Shown piece after piece: positions 37,373-46,640 of a stretch of 57,814 bases of DNA. Under the pieces are notes generated by a model that saw only the letters and a list, made by a program, of their open reading frames with translations, was not told the DNA's origin and did no database searches. The DNA lies in contig JAAUUM010000003.1 in NCBI GenBank assembly GCA_012031565.1, forward strand, positions 1-57,814, read 5' to 3'. Each line of letters starts with the position of its first letter. The first letter of the stretch is position 1. A program made the position numbers and the translations under genes. This DNA comes from Synechococcaceae cyanobacterium SM2_3_2. Lineage in GTDB: Bacteria; Cyanobacteriota; Cyanobacteriia; Thermostichales; Thermostichaceae.

Positions 37373-38251
37373 TCAATAGGGACGGCTTTCCAACAGAGCC
37401 AGCCCAGTGGGATTGCTGCTGCCCCCCAAAGGTTCTAACGTCACCCAAAAATGCTGAGGATCCCCGTCCAGGGTGGGAGCAAAACTATCGCTCAACCACT
37501 GCACCGTGCCATCTGTCGCACTCATAAAGGTACCGACACTAAGGGCTTGGTTGGGATCAGCACTGCGTGTCCACAGTTGATAGGTGAGGCCGGGATGCAC
37601 GGTGGGGATCTGTGTACCCAGCAGTAGAGCGCGATTCTCACTAGGAGACCACAACAGTTGGGCTAAAGTACCACTCTGAAGCTGGGGATCCCGGAGGGTC
37701 AGACGACGAATATCGGCTTGGTGCTGCCATTGCTGATAGGTGGCTTGCAGATCGACACTGGCTCCAGGCTCCGGTAGGGAGATGCGGGCCAAGAGGCCAG
37801 ATAGCTGATGCCACCGCCACAAGCTGATGCCTGTACTGATGCCCAGTCCTACCACTCCCAGGGCTAAAAGGTTGATCAGCCACGGGGATCCCTGAGTAGA
37901 AAAACCTCTCCGCTCCGCTGATTGGGGACGCTGCCAAGGCCATCGAGGGGAAGTCGGTAGAGCATAAGACCGGGCTAGCGCATAAAGCCATAGGGCAACT
38001 GAGCGATCCCGACGTAGATCAAAACTGTCTGCTTGTCGCCAACTCTGCTCAAAAACTTGACGTACCACCTCGTCAGCTTGATGAGGCTGGGCCAGCAGAG
38101 AGCGGGCGATGCTCAAGATCCTGTCTCGATAGCGATCTTTCAACAAAAAATAGGCACGCCGTTCTCGCGTTTGCATCTGACAGAGCAGCTCAAAATCTGT
38201 CTCGGGGTGATCGAGGGGATGGTGGATAGGGTGAGGATCAGTGAAAGTCAT
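37373..38251 (-). CDS. Fusion: ECF sigma region 2, membrane helix and RskA-type anti-sigma domain
   Basis: 292 residues. The N-terminal part (about 20-95) reads like sigma-70 region 2 of ECF factors: FLLKDRYRDRILSIARSLL, ADEVVRQVFEQSW, VALWLYALARSY. No region 4 (the -35-binding HTH) follows. Instead a linker and one membrane helix (INLLALGVVGLGISTGISLW, about 122-141) lead to an outside domain matching anti-sigma-K factor RskA: GLTYQLWTRSADPNQALSVG then FWVTLEPLGGSSNPTGLALL. One continuous frame. It could sequester or compete for RNA polymerase core as a membrane-tethered regulator; inference only. The ATG at 38251 is preferred to a TTG at 38281. Confidence 0.85.
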   Translation of the reverse strand: MTFTDPHPIHHPLDHPETDFELLCQMQTRERRAYFLLKDRYRDRILSIARSLLAQPHQADEVVRQVFEQSWRQADSFDLRRDRSVALWLYALARSYALPTSPRWPWQRPQSAERRGFSTQGSPWLINLLALGVVGLGISTGISLWRWHQLSGLLARISLPEPGASVDLQATYQQWQHQADIRRLTLRDPQLQSGTLAQLLWSPSENRALLLGTQIPTVHPGLTYQLWTRSADPNQALSVGTFMSATDGTVQWLSDSFAPTLDGDPQHFWVTLEPLGGSSNPTGLALLESRPY

Positions 38252-38398
38252 GGTGCAACGGCTCCCCTCTGCCAGATCCAAGTCATCTCAGGCTGATTGA
38301 TTTTAGATCAATCTTGGCCGGATCAGCTTCTATGGGTAGTGTTGCCAACTAAATTTATCTAGGGCAAGACGCTATGGAGAACTCAAGTCCATAAAAGT

Positions 38399-38464
38399 CC
38401 ATAGGTAGAACTACGATCTCTAAGTCAATCAAGCTCTAAGTCAATCAAGCTCTAAGTCAATCAA
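38399..38464. repeat. Tandem 16-base repeat
   Basis: Three copies of TCTAAGTCAATCAAGC lie next to the 3' end of tatA, with a smaller repeat of AGTCCATA just before at about 38388-38405. The last copy overlaps the tatA stop region. Confidence 0.75.
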
Positions 38465-38712
38465 GACTTGGTTGATTCGGCAGGTTCGGGGGCGGCGGCT
38501 TCAGGTTCCACGTCAGGAGTGGGGTTGTCCATCTCTTTTTTGAACCCCTTGATGGCTTGGCCGATGGAACTGCCCAACTCAGGGAGCTTTTTGGGGCCAA
38601 AGACCACAAGGGCAATCAAGCCAATCACCGCCATCTCAGGGATCCCCATGCCAAAAATGCCAGCAGCCAAGAGCGGAGCGCTAATGTTGGCGTCGATCAC
38701 AAAGCCGACCAT
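38461..38712 (-). CDS. tatA: Sec-independent translocase subunit TatA
   Basis: 83 residues. The core IPEMAVIGLIALVVFGPKKL then PELGSSIGQAIKGFKKEM gives the membrane helix, FGP hinge and amphipathic helix of TatA/B. The tail is acidic (VEPEAAAPEPAES). About 20 extra N-terminal residues (MVGFVIDANISAPLLAAGIF) precede the usual start; the ATG at 38712 has GGGAGAG ahead, so the extension looks real. It exports folded twin-arginine proteins into the periplasm or thylakoid lumen. tatC is not in the window. Confidence 0.9.
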   Translation of the reverse strand: MVGFVIDANISAPLLAAGIFGMGIPEMAVIGLIALVVFGPKKLPELGSSIGQAIKGFKKEMDNPTPDVEPEAAAPEPAESTKS

Positions 38713-38809
38713 ATGTGTCTCTCCCACTTTTCTACGTCACACCCTAGCACGTCCATTACCGAAAAATGGGTGGACTCCACCTCAATTCCTTACCATCCTG
38801 AAGCCTTCC

Positions 38810-38862
38810 ATTCTGGGGTTTGACTTCTCTGGGGTTTGACTTCTCTGGGGTTTGACTTCACA
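38810..38862. repeat. Tandem 16-base repeat
   Basis: Three copies of TCTGGGGTTTGACTTC (last copy slightly diverged) lie in the leader region upstream of the processing-protease gene. Confidence 0.8.
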
Positions 38863-38986
38863 CCCCACCAGCCCAGAGATGAGATCCCCAACATTCACTC
38901 CCCCAGAGCCGGAGAGAGCGGGATTGTGCTAACACAGTTAGAGAAACCTCTGCGTTGTTCAGGAACTTTTAGGAGAACATCCCATC

Positions 38987-40270
38987 ATGAGGAAGCGTGG
39001 CTTTCTGGTCAGCACTACGGTAGCCGTTGTCGGGGCCGTTTCTCTAGTCGGCTTTCAACTGGCTCTCCCTGGCTGGGCTGGCTTCCGCAGCGATCCCAAA
39101 GAGGTGGTTGATGAAGTCTGGCAGATCATCAATCGCGAGTTTGTAGATGTCAGCTTTAATGATGTCGATTGGGAAGGCACACGGCAGCAGTTGCTTTCAG
39201 AGGAGTATGCCACCGAAGAGGACGCTTACGAAGCCATTCGCGAAGCTTTAGAACAGCTAGACGATCCCTACACCCGCTTTTTGGATCCTGATCAGTTTGC
39301 AGCCATGCAGATCGATACCTCTGGCGAACTGACGGGCGTGGGCATCACTCTGGGGGTCGATGAAGAATCTGACTACCTAATCGTGATTTCTCCCATTGAG
39401 GGATCCCCGGCAGAACAAGCAGGGGTTAAGTCCCAGGATCTGATCATTGCCATTGATGGCCGAGATACCAAGGGGATGGATAGCAATGCCGCTGTGGGAC
39501 TCATTCGGGGCGAACCGGGCAGCAGCGTCACCTTAACCATCCTGCGGGATGAAGAAACCGAGATTGACTTTGACATCACCCGCGATCGGATCGAGCTGTC
39601 AGCAGTCAACTATGAACTGCGTGAACATAATGGCCAACAGATTGGCTATATCCGCCTCAATCAGTTCTCTGGTAATGCCTCCGAACGAATGGAGGAAGCT
39701 ATCAATAGCTTGGAATCTCAAGGGGCACAGGCTTACATTCTCGACCTGCGCCAAAACCCCGGTGGCCTTCTGCACGCCAGTACCGAAATCGCCCGGATGT
39801 GGCTAGATCAGGGATCCATTGTCTCCACCGTCAATCGCCAAGGTCGGCTGGATCCGATTGCCGCTAATCAGCATGCTCTCACCAACAAACCCCTCGCTGT
39901 TTTGGTGGATGGCGGATCTGCCAGTGCCAGCGAAATTCTGACCGGGGCTTTACAAGACAATAATCGGGGCACCGTCATCGGTACCCAAACCTTTGGTAAG
40001 GGGCTGGTGCAGTCCGTCCACTCCCTCTCCAACGGGTCAGGATTAGCTGTCACCATTGCCCGCTACCGCACCCCCAATGGAGCCTACATCGATAAGACCG
40101 GCATCACCCCCGACATCGTGGTGGAGCTTTCAGAGGAAGATATCGAACGGCTATCAGAAGACAGAGAAATCATCGCCACCTTAGAGGATCCCCAGTATGC
40201 CGAGGCGGTCAATGCCCTTCGTCCGGCCATTGCGGCTGAACAGGCAGGTATGTCTACCTCCTCGCTGTGA
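38987..40270 (+). CDS. C-terminal processing peptidase (S41 family, CtpA/B type)
   Basis: 427 residues. Signal peptide (about 1-31), a helical N-terminal part, PDZ domain (about 95-180, with ELTGVGITLGVDEESDYLIV), and the tail-specific protease core with the catalytic Ser in GGSASASEILTGAL and Lys in TQTFGKGLVQSV. In cyanobacteria CtpA removes the C-terminal extension of precursor D1 so the manganese cluster can form. psbA in this window does encode such an extension. CtpA, CtpB and CtpC cannot be told apart by eye. Confidence 0.92.
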   Translation: MRKRGFLVSTTVAVVGAVSLVGFQLALPGWAGFRSDPKEVVDEVWQIINREFVDVSFNDVDWEGTRQQLLSEEYATEEDAYEAIREALEQLDDPYTRFLDPDQFAAMQIDTSGELTGVGITLGVDEESDYLIVISPIEGSPAEQAGVKSQDLIIAIDGRDTKGMDSNAAVGLIRGEPGSSVTLTILRDEETEIDFDITRDRIELSAVNYELREHNGQQIGYIRLNQFSGNASERMEEAINSLESQGAQAYILDLRQNPGGLLHASTEIARMWLDQGSIVSTVNRQGRLDPIAANQHALTNKPLAVLVDGGSASASEILTGALQDNNRGTVIGTQTFGKGLVQSVHSLSNGSGLAVTIARYRTPNGAYIDKTGITPDIVVELSEEDIERLSEDREIIATLEDPQYAEAVNALRPAIAAEQAGMSTSSL

Positions 40271-40556
40271 TACTCGGGGTTAATGGGTGAGGATCCCTCT
40301 ATGCCCAGCAGCTTCGGCTGTTTAGGTATGGGGGATTAGCCTTTGAGCTGGATAAAGTTAAATCTGGATCGACATAACGTGACAAAACGCGAGATAGTCC
40401 TGAGCAAGACACAATCGTCAACTTGATGTTTTACATCAGGTATGATTTGAGAGCATAAAGCTCCTACACAAAGTGCTAACCGTGGCACTGGTGATGTGTT
40501 TGGCCACAGTTGGTACTAAGGTAGGACTAACCCCTCTGTGACTCCCGCTCCCTATT

Positions 40557-41243
40557 ATGAAAAGGATCCTCATTGTGGATGACGATGATCTTTCTCTGAA
40601 AGTGCTTACCCGTCACCTCACACAGCAGGGCTACCAAGTCTATACCGCCACCTCTGGAGCCGAGGGTCTGGAGCGATTTTCGCAAGACAATCCCGATCTG
40701 GTGGTGTCGGATGTGGTGATGCCAGACATGGATGGGTTTGAGTTCTGTCGGCAGCTGCGGTTGCGCCGGGTGGGGGAATTGGTTCCGTTTATCTTTCTAT
40801 CATCCCGAGGAGAGCTTGATGATCGGGTGCAGGGCTACGAATTGGGGGCCGATGACTATCTCACCAAGCCTTTTGAACCCCGCGAACTGACTGCCAAGAT
40901 CGAGTCTCAGATCGAGCGCACTCGCCGAATGCAGATGGAGATGATGCGCCTGATCCAAGTTCAGAAACAAGTGGATCCCCTGCCTCAGCCGCCCCCAGCC
41001 GCCGATCAACCCAAGCCAGAGGTGCTCCCCCTTACCCCTGCCGAGGAAAGAGTTTTTAGGGAGGTGATTCGGGGCGCTACCAACAAACAGGTGGGTGAGA
41101 CCCTGTTTATCAGTCCCCGCACTGTTCAGACGCACCTGACGAACATTTTGGGTAAGCTGGCTCTGGAAAACCGAGCTCAATTGGTTCGTTATGCCTATGA
41201 GCACGGTCATATTAGCGATCCACCCTCTGGTCATCAGACCTAA
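40557..41243 (+). CDS. Response regulator with LuxR/NarL-type HTH (Ycf29-like)
   Basis: 228 residues. Receiver domain with acidic pocket VDDDD, phospho-acceptor Asp52 in SDVVMPDMDG and Lys in DDYLTKPF. A Pro-rich linker (about 143-158) and the LuxR-type HTH (LTPAEERVFREVIRGATNKQ then SPRTVQTHLTNILGKL). Similar proteins are encoded as ycf29 in some algal plastids. No kinase gene is adjacent. Confidence 0.9.
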   Translation: MKRILIVDDDDLSLKVLTRHLTQQGYQVYTATSGAEGLERFSQDNPDLVVSDVVMPDMDGFEFCRQLRLRRVGELVPFIFLSSRGELDDRVQGYELGADDYLTKPFEPRELTAKIESQIERTRRMQMEMMRLIQVQKQVDPLPQPPPAADQPKPEVLPLTPAEERVFREVIRGATNKQVGETLFISPRTVQTHLTNILGKLALENRAQLVRYAYEHGHISDPPSGHQT

Positions 41244-41961
41244 TTCTTCCCCTAAGCCAAGTCATCTTGGCCCTTTTGGTCATATTTAGCAGGATTCGGT
41301 TGCACTAAGTGAATTGTGTGCTCTAAGCTATTAAAGCTGTAGAAATGTCTAGAGGTGAACTTGAACTAATTTGTGGTGGATCGGCTTACTTGGGGTCGAG
41401 CCATCTTAGATATCTCACTGCCATCCAATACTTCACCTCAATTGATAACGGTGGAAACAAGAGATGAGGTGATACCTATCCGCTCACAGATCCACATTCA
41501 AGTTAGTCTCATCAAACTGACTTTTAGTAAAAAGCCCGGGATCCTTTTCGTCCTCTGTAGAGATCGTGCCATTTTTTCAGCTACTTCCTGTAACTAGCAG
41601 AAAAGGCTGCAACTACAACACGAAAAATGATCGAAAAGTGATAGGGGCTGAGATGCGGTAAAAAGCTAAGGGCTCTGCAAGATGTGTTGTTTTTGTATCC
41701 GTCAGTAACGCCAATAAGTGGATAATAAATTACTGGTTTCTTTGCTGAGACAAGCGCTCAAGGCAGGTATGGGAGTGAATAGTGTTTTAACTGTATGACT
41801 CAAGATGTACGACTCAACAGTCTTCCTATCCTAAACATCTGATGACAGATAAATTTGATGACGGATACTGTCACCTTTGACCTCAACTTTCAGCTTTCTC
41901 ATTCACCTCCTTGTCCCTCTCGCCCTTGTTGCAACCTCTACCCAATCATCCAGGACCTGTC
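41244..41961. other. Long non-coding region upstream of the RRM-protein gene
   Basis: 718 bases without a supported gene; a 74-codon open frame at 41373-41597 shows no protein-like signal. The region is AT-richer than the rest. Long leaders are common upstream of cyanobacterial RNA-binding-protein genes, so the last 200 bases may be a regulatory 5' UTR. Small repeats (TTTGATGACGGATA-like, ATGACTCAAGATGTACGACT) lie near 41795-41870. Confidence 0.45.
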
Positions 41962-42441
41962 ATGACAGTGCGTCTCTACGTTGGAAATCTACCTGAAGAT
42001 GTCGATCGTCAGGCTCTTGAAGACTTGTTCGCCAGTGCGGGCGAGGTGATTTCCACTAAAGTTATTCGCGATCGTAAAACTGGTAAGTGTCGTGGATTCG
42101 GTTTTTTAACTGTTGCCACGGATGCAATCGCCGAAACCTACATCGAGAAGTTCAACGGAACCGAGTTTGGGGGCATCACCCTCAAGCTAGAGGTGGCTCA
42201 GCCGCGTGAACGGACTGAGGAATCTTCAGAGAGTGAATCTTCTGACACTGCCTCCAGCGCCCCCCGACCTAGTGGTGGCAGTAGTGTGATTAAACGCAAA
42301 GACAATAACAGTGCCCGAGAACGGGGCGGATCTCGTCCCAACCCAGCGGTCGCTGCGGAAAGTGCCAGTGGCCCCGACCCCCGCTGGGCTGATCAGTTAC
42401 AACGCATCAAGGAGCAACTCCAAGCGGCTGGACAAAACTAG
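41962..42441 (+). CDS. RNA-binding protein with one RRM domain
   Basis: 159 residues. RRM at about 1-80 with RNP2 (RLYVGNLP) and RNP1 (KCRGFGFLTV). The rest is Ser/Glu/Arg-rich and disordered, with a short helix at the C-terminus (RWADQLQRIKEQLQAAGQN) in place of the Gly-rich tail of cold-induced Rbp proteins. Cyanobacterial Rbp proteins bind U-rich mRNA and help cold response and mRNA localisation. The ATG at 41962 is chosen; the frame upstream is not RRM-like. Confidence 0.9.
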   Translation: MTVRLYVGNLPEDVDRQALEDLFASAGEVISTKVIRDRKTGKCRGFGFLTVATDAIAETYIEKFNGTEFGGITLKLEVAQPRERTEESSESESSDTASSAPRPSGGSSVIKRKDNNSARERGGSRPNPAVAAESASGPDPRWADQLQRIKEQLQAAGQN

Positions 42442-42481
42442 GTTATCGATGATGTCCATCTAGTGCCAGGATCAGATCTCT

Positions 42482-42516
42482 AAGCACAAGGGTAAGCACA
42501 AGGGTAAGCACAAGGG
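42482..42516. repeat. Tandem 12-base repeat
   Basis: Three copies of GTAAGCACAAGG lie between the convergent RRM and cdsA genes, directly ahead of a hairpin. Confidence 0.75.
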
Positions 42517-42547
42517 AAGCCGATTGAAGAAGTCGAGCTTCCCCTTA
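42511..42547. terminator. Hairpin between convergent genes, possible terminator
   Basis: AAGGGAAGC (42512-42520) pairs with GCTTCCCCTT (42537-42546) with one mismatch around a 16-base loop. No strong T run follows at once, so it may only be a transcript-end stabiliser. Confidence 0.4.
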
Positions 42548-42579
42548 CACCTGTTCTAATAGATCTAGTTTTAATAGAT

Positions 42580-43416
42580 CTAATTAAATGCACCCAAGTT
42601 TTCTGCTATTGCCTCCATCAATACTAAGAAAAAGTAAACCAGGGGAGCTGTAAACACATAGCTATCGCCTCGATCGAGGATCCCTCCGTGACCTGGGATC
42701 AGATCGCCTGAGTCCTTCACCCCTGCATCACGCTTCATTAAGGACTCGGTCAGATCCCCCAACAAACTAGTCAGCCCAATTAAAAAGCCCAGGATGCCGC
42801 CGAACAGCCACCACCAAGGCCAGAGCAAAAAGTAGGATCCTGCCCAGGCCAGAAGCATACTCATCAGGATCCCGCCTACTGCCCCCTCGACCGTCTTTTT
42901 GGGGCTGATGTCTGAGAGACGGGTTTTGCCAAAGGCTCGCCCGACAAAATAGGCTCCGATATCGGATGCGATGATACAGCCGTAGGCTAGAAAGGTGACC
43001 TGGAGACCTGTGCCAAGCAGGGTGTTGTGGGGCAGAGAACGCACCAGAATCCAGAAGCTGGGCAAGTAGCCGCAATAGAATAATCCCAGAACTGATGTGG
43101 CCACATCTGCAATAGTTGCCACTTTAGGCTTGAAGAGTAGATAAAAACAAATGATCGAGCCTGACACCACAAAAGCTGGTCCCGCCCAATCCGGGTGGAT
43201 AAATTGCAAGACATTCACCACCTGACTCAATACCATTGTGGTGCGGCGGGCTGGGGCAGTGCCCTTGGCCATCACTAGGTTGAAATATTCCCGTTGCCCC
43301 AACAAAATGAGCAAACCGATGGCTGCCGCGAAGGCCCATCCCCCTAGTATTGTGATGGTGAGGCCGAATGCAAGCGCCAGGAGGCCGCCAATGATGCGCG
43401 TTAAAAGCATCTTCAT
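42580..43416 (-). CDS. cdsA: Phosphatidate cytidylyltransferase
   Basis: 278 residues, seven or eight membrane helices. Makes CDP-diacylglycerol, the substrate of PgsA (also in this window). The CDS signature near the C-terminus is KRDAGVKDSGDLIPGHGGIL followed by DRGDS. The ATG at 43416 has AAGGTGG eight bases ahead; an ATG at 43443 is also in frame. Confidence 0.95.
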   Translation of the reverse strand: MKMLLTRIIGGLLALAFGLTITILGGWAFAAAIGLLILLGQREYFNLVMAKGTAPARRTTMVLSQVVNVLQFIHPDWAGPAFVVSGSIICFYLLFKPKVATIADVATSVLGLFYCGYLPSFWILVRSLPHNTLLGTGLQVTFLAYGCIIASDIGAYFVGRAFGKTRLSDISPKKTVEGAVGGILMSMLLAWAGSYFLLWPWWWLFGGILGFLIGLTSLLGDLTESLMKRDAGVKDSGDLIPGHGGILDRGDSYVFTAPLVYFFLVLMEAIAENLGAFN

Positions 43417-43655
43417 ACTGTAGCCCACCTTAGTCCAGCTCATCAGCCATGCTCTGATGTGGGGTTGTCCACTTGTGGTGGATGGTTACAGTGGATGGCA
43501 GAAAGGTTTATTGGATGACCGATGTGCCCTCTTGTCTTGTCTACTAATTGGCTTACTGAGGGGAGAAATCGATCTAAACAGTGGACAGTCGGGATCCCAG
43601 CGACTATTTTGATATCAATGGCTCTGTTTGGGCTGCTTTTTGGGAGTTAGGGTTT

Positions 43656-45023
43656 ATGTCTAAGCGAACCGTATTGATCACGCTGGCAGCCTTGGCTGGA
43701 CTCAGCCTTTGGAGAGTCATTCCCCCCCAGTCAACCCAGACTAATAGGGAGCAGGTTCTTGATCAGCAGACCACTGATCAATCCCTCACAACTTCCTCTA
43801 GCATTACTTCATATCAATCCAATCAGGCTGAATCCAGCCAGGATCCAGGCATCTGGGCCGTTCAGGGAACAGAAGCTTTGGCACTCGGTCACTATGCTGA
43901 GGCGATCCAACTGTTGTCTCAAGCTGCTGCAACGGATCCGACCAATACCCAGTTGTGGATGGATATGGCCTATGCCTATCTAGCTTTGGGCAATTGTGAC
44001 TGTGCCATCTCTCGGCTCAATTATGTTCTTCAACTGGATCCTCAACATGCCCAAGCTTATTGGCTGCGAGCCCAGGCTTATCAACAGCGAGGCTTAGCAG
44101 GGGATGAAAAACTGGCTCTAGCTGATGCCCGTCAAGCCCTTCAGTTGGCTCCTCACAACAGTCAGACTCACGAATTGGTCACAGTTTTAGAGAACTCGGC
44201 CTTGTCAAATTCGATCTCACAATGGGATCCCCGCAACTCTTTGATTGATAATCAAGCCAATCAAGCCGCTGGACGCAGCCATTCCACCCCTGTACAGACA
44301 CGGTTGCAAGCCCATCCGCAGTCCTCTCGCTCTCACGAATTGCGGTTGCTAAGCCAATACATTGATCGCCATCCCCAGGTTGCCAACGGCTACTTGCAAC
44401 GGGCTCTTTATCTGTGGAATGAATCACAGGTAAGCACCTTTAATCCATCTCCTGCGTCCGCCAGTGCGGTGACACGCTTATTGCAGTCGGTGTTGCGGGA
44501 TCTGGATGTGGCCATTGCTCTCGACCCGCACTTGGCATTAGCCTATGAGCTGCGCTCTTATGTGCATCTTCAAGCTCGCAACCTGGATCTAGCTCTGGCC
44601 GATTTAGAAGTTCTGGGATCCCTGGGATTTGCCAATGGAGCTTGGCATCAGCAGCGTGCCTTGGTTTTGTTTGAAATGGGATCCTCCTATTGGCATTTAG
44701 CCCTGGAGCATATCAACCACGCCCTGATGGTGGCAGCTGACGCAAATGAGTTTGCTGAAGGCCACATGCTGCGGGCACGAATCTTTGAAGGGCTGGGATC
44801 CTGGGATTTGGCCTTGGCAGACTACACCTATGCCTTGGGGATCCGCCCAGAGGCCGATGCCTACTACCACCGAGGAATCCTGACATTGCAGGCGGGCCTG
44901 AATCCCGTTGGAGCGTTGGCGGATCTAGAACGAGCCCTCAGCTTGTGGCAGACCACAGCGACGGGTGCTTGGGAGGATGTGATGGATGCTCAGCAGGTGC
45001 GGGATGCCCTCTTGGGATCCTAA
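43656..45023 (+). CDS. Tetratricopeptide-repeat protein, exported or membrane-anchored
   Basis: 455 residues. N-terminal signal anchor (RTVLITLAALAGLSLW), a Gln/Ser-rich linker, then TPR motifs in two groups: about 68-165 (ALGHYAEAIQLLSQAAATDP, WMDMAYAYLALGNCDCAISR, YWLRAQAYQQRG) and about 240-440 (AIALDPHLALAYELRS, MLRARIFEGLGSWDLALADY, AYYHRGILTL). It probably acts as a scaffold; the partner is unknown. The frame is open upstream to 43581 (GTG), but a signal-like start and GGGAG ahead favour the ATG at 43656. Confidence 0.82.
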   Translation: MSKRTVLITLAALAGLSLWRVIPPQSTQTNREQVLDQQTTDQSLTTSSSITSYQSNQAESSQDPGIWAVQGTEALALGHYAEAIQLLSQAAATDPTNTQLWMDMAYAYLALGNCDCAISRLNYVLQLDPQHAQAYWLRAQAYQQRGLAGDEKLALADARQALQLAPHNSQTHELVTVLENSALSNSISQWDPRNSLIDNQANQAAGRSHSTPVQTRLQAHPQSSRSHELRLLSQYIDRHPQVANGYLQRALYLWNESQVSTFNPSPASASAVTRLLQSVLRDLDVAIALDPHLALAYELRSYVHLQARNLDLALADLEVLGSLGFANGAWHQQRALVLFEMGSSYWHLALEHINHALMVAADANEFAEGHMLRARIFEGLGSWDLALADYTYALGIRPEADAYYHRGILTLQAGLNPVGALADLERALSLWQTTATGAWEDVMDAQQVRDALLGS

Positions 45024-45059
45024 TAGATAATGGACGGGGTGCTTCACCGAGCCATCTAG

Positions 45060-46226
45060 ATGTCCTCCAACCCACGCTTTTCGATCACCTGGCCAGGACT
45101 CTGGCTTTTTGCGGCAGCCCTTCTGTTGTCAATCTTGTTATGGCAATTACGCAGCTTGGTGGTCACGTTGATGATCTCGGTGGTGTTAGCCGCCACCTTA
45201 GCCCCCATCATTGATAGTGCCCAAAAGCTCAAATTGCCTCGTTGGCTCGCCGTGGTGGTGGTCTATCTGGGCTTGATTGCGGTGGTGGTGGGGGCTGGTC
45301 TGATCATTGGCCCGACGGTGGTGACTCAGATCCAACGTCTTACCCTCAAATTGCCCAGCTATCTAGAAGAATTGCGGCTGCTAATTGAGGCGTGGGTGAC
45401 TCGGTTTGGGGTAGAAGAAACCATTTTTGATCAACTGATAGACACCCAAGCCCTGACCAGTTGGTTAATCCGATCTAGCCAGCAGTTGATCATTCGTTCC
45501 GTAGGGCTGACCCGAGGGATCGTGGGTGCTTTTATCAATCTGATCCTGGCTATCGTTATTTCGGGCTACATGCTCTCTGGTAGCCAGTCTTTGATCAAAG
45601 GATTGGTCAGTCTCTTCCCTTACCCTTGGGATCGGCGGTTGGCGGCTCAAATGGATCCTGCTGCTCAACGGATGGGGGGGTATATCCAAGGTCGAGTGGT
45701 GGTCTCCGGTATTTTGGGACTTGTGATTACCTTTGGTTTGCGGGTTTTGGGTCTGTCAGAATTTGCCTTGGCCTTGGGGGTGATTGCTGGCTTTACCAAC
45801 TTGATCCCCTTTATTGGCCCGGTGTTGGGTGCTTTGCCTGCTTTGGTGGTGGCGGTATCCCAGGGAGGCTGGACAGTGCTGTGGGTCTTGGTGCTCTATC
45901 TGATCATCCAAAACGTCGAGACCTATGTGTTGGATCCTCTCTTGGTGGGATCCTCGGTGCGGGTGCATCCTCTCTATCAGTTGTTGGCGGTGATTGCAGG
46001 CACTCAGGTGCTGGGCATCATCGGGGCTTTGATCGTGCCCCCTTGGGTGGCCGGAGCCGCTGTATTGCTACAAAATCTCTACCTGCGGCCCAAACTTCTC
46101 TCGGAGCGACGGATGGCAGCAGGATTGGGAAACAAGGGTAAAGGCTCTAGCAATTCGCCTCATGAGGATCCCTCCGAAGCCAAGAGTCTGCTGGAAGGGA
46201 TCCCAGAGGAGTCAGCAACTATTTAG
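45060..46226 (+). CDS. AI-2E family permease (UPF0118/YhhT type)
   Basis: 388 residues with about eight hydrophobic helices: a pair of helices at the start, a long soluble loop (SYLEELRLLIEAWVTRFGVE), then the conserved block IAGFTNLIPFIGPVLGALPA and LYLIIQNVETYVLDPLLVGS typical of the family. Members export signals or ions by an unclear mechanism; the substrate is not predictable. The C-terminal tail is Ser/Glu-rich. It follows the TPR gene by 36 bases, so the two are probably co-transcribed. Confidence 0.92.
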   Translation: MSSNPRFSITWPGLWLFAAALLLSILLWQLRSLVVTLMISVVLAATLAPIIDSAQKLKLPRWLAVVVVYLGLIAVVVGAGLIIGPTVVTQIQRLTLKLPSYLEELRLLIEAWVTRFGVEETIFDQLIDTQALTSWLIRSSQQLIIRSVGLTRGIVGAFINLILAIVISGYMLSGSQSLIKGLVSLFPYPWDRRLAAQMDPAAQRMGGYIQGRVVVSGILGLVITFGLRVLGLSEFALALGVIAGFTNLIPFIGPVLGALPALVVAVSQGGWTVLWVLVLYLIIQNVETYVLDPLLVGSSVRVHPLYQLLAVIAGTQVLGIIGALIVPPWVAGAAVLLQNLYLRPKLLSERRMAAGLGNKGKGSSNSPHEDPSEAKSLLEGIPEESATI

Positions 46227-46284
46227 ACTTCTTGACGATCCAGTTGGGTTGATGATCCAGTTGGGTAGGAATACTGTGGTCGGC

Positions 46285-46479
46285 TCAACGCCCCAAACGG
46301 GATTGAATCGAGGATCCCAAAGCGGAGATATTATCGACAACTGTTACCCGCACCCGTGTCATGGTCGTATCAAAACGCTTCCAATCAATATCTGAGACGC
46401 TATCGCGCACCTGCACAGTGGCTTTGCGTGTCCAAGACACGACATTTTTACGAAAGGAATTGATCACAGGCTCCAACAT
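46285..46479 (-). CDS. Possible small protein of 64 residues
   Basis: MLEPVINSFRKNVVSWTRKA... is a basic, possibly amphipathic helical peptide with no recognised domain. It fills the otherwise empty spacer between the permease and trpS. The ribosome binding site is weak; it could be a chance frame. Confidence 0.4.
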   Translation of the reverse strand: MLEPVINSFRKNVVSWTRKATVQVRDSVSDIDWKRFDTTMTRVRVTVVDNISALGSSIQSRLGR

Positions 46480-46640
46480 GGCAGGGGATCCCCAGGCAAC
46501 ATAAGTGAAAACTAGCTAATAGCCTAGCAGCCCAGGGCCATTCTTGTGGATCCCTGTCAATCGCCTGATCGATCCGGCCATCGATGACCACGGGAAGCGA
46601 CAATGTAAAGCATTAATTCTCTGACCACCTGTTCCGAGCC

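Noticed and set aside
41373-41597. A 74-codon plus-strand frame as a small gene
   Set aside because: No ribosome binding site, no protein-like pattern, and it lies in a low-complexity AT-rich spacer.
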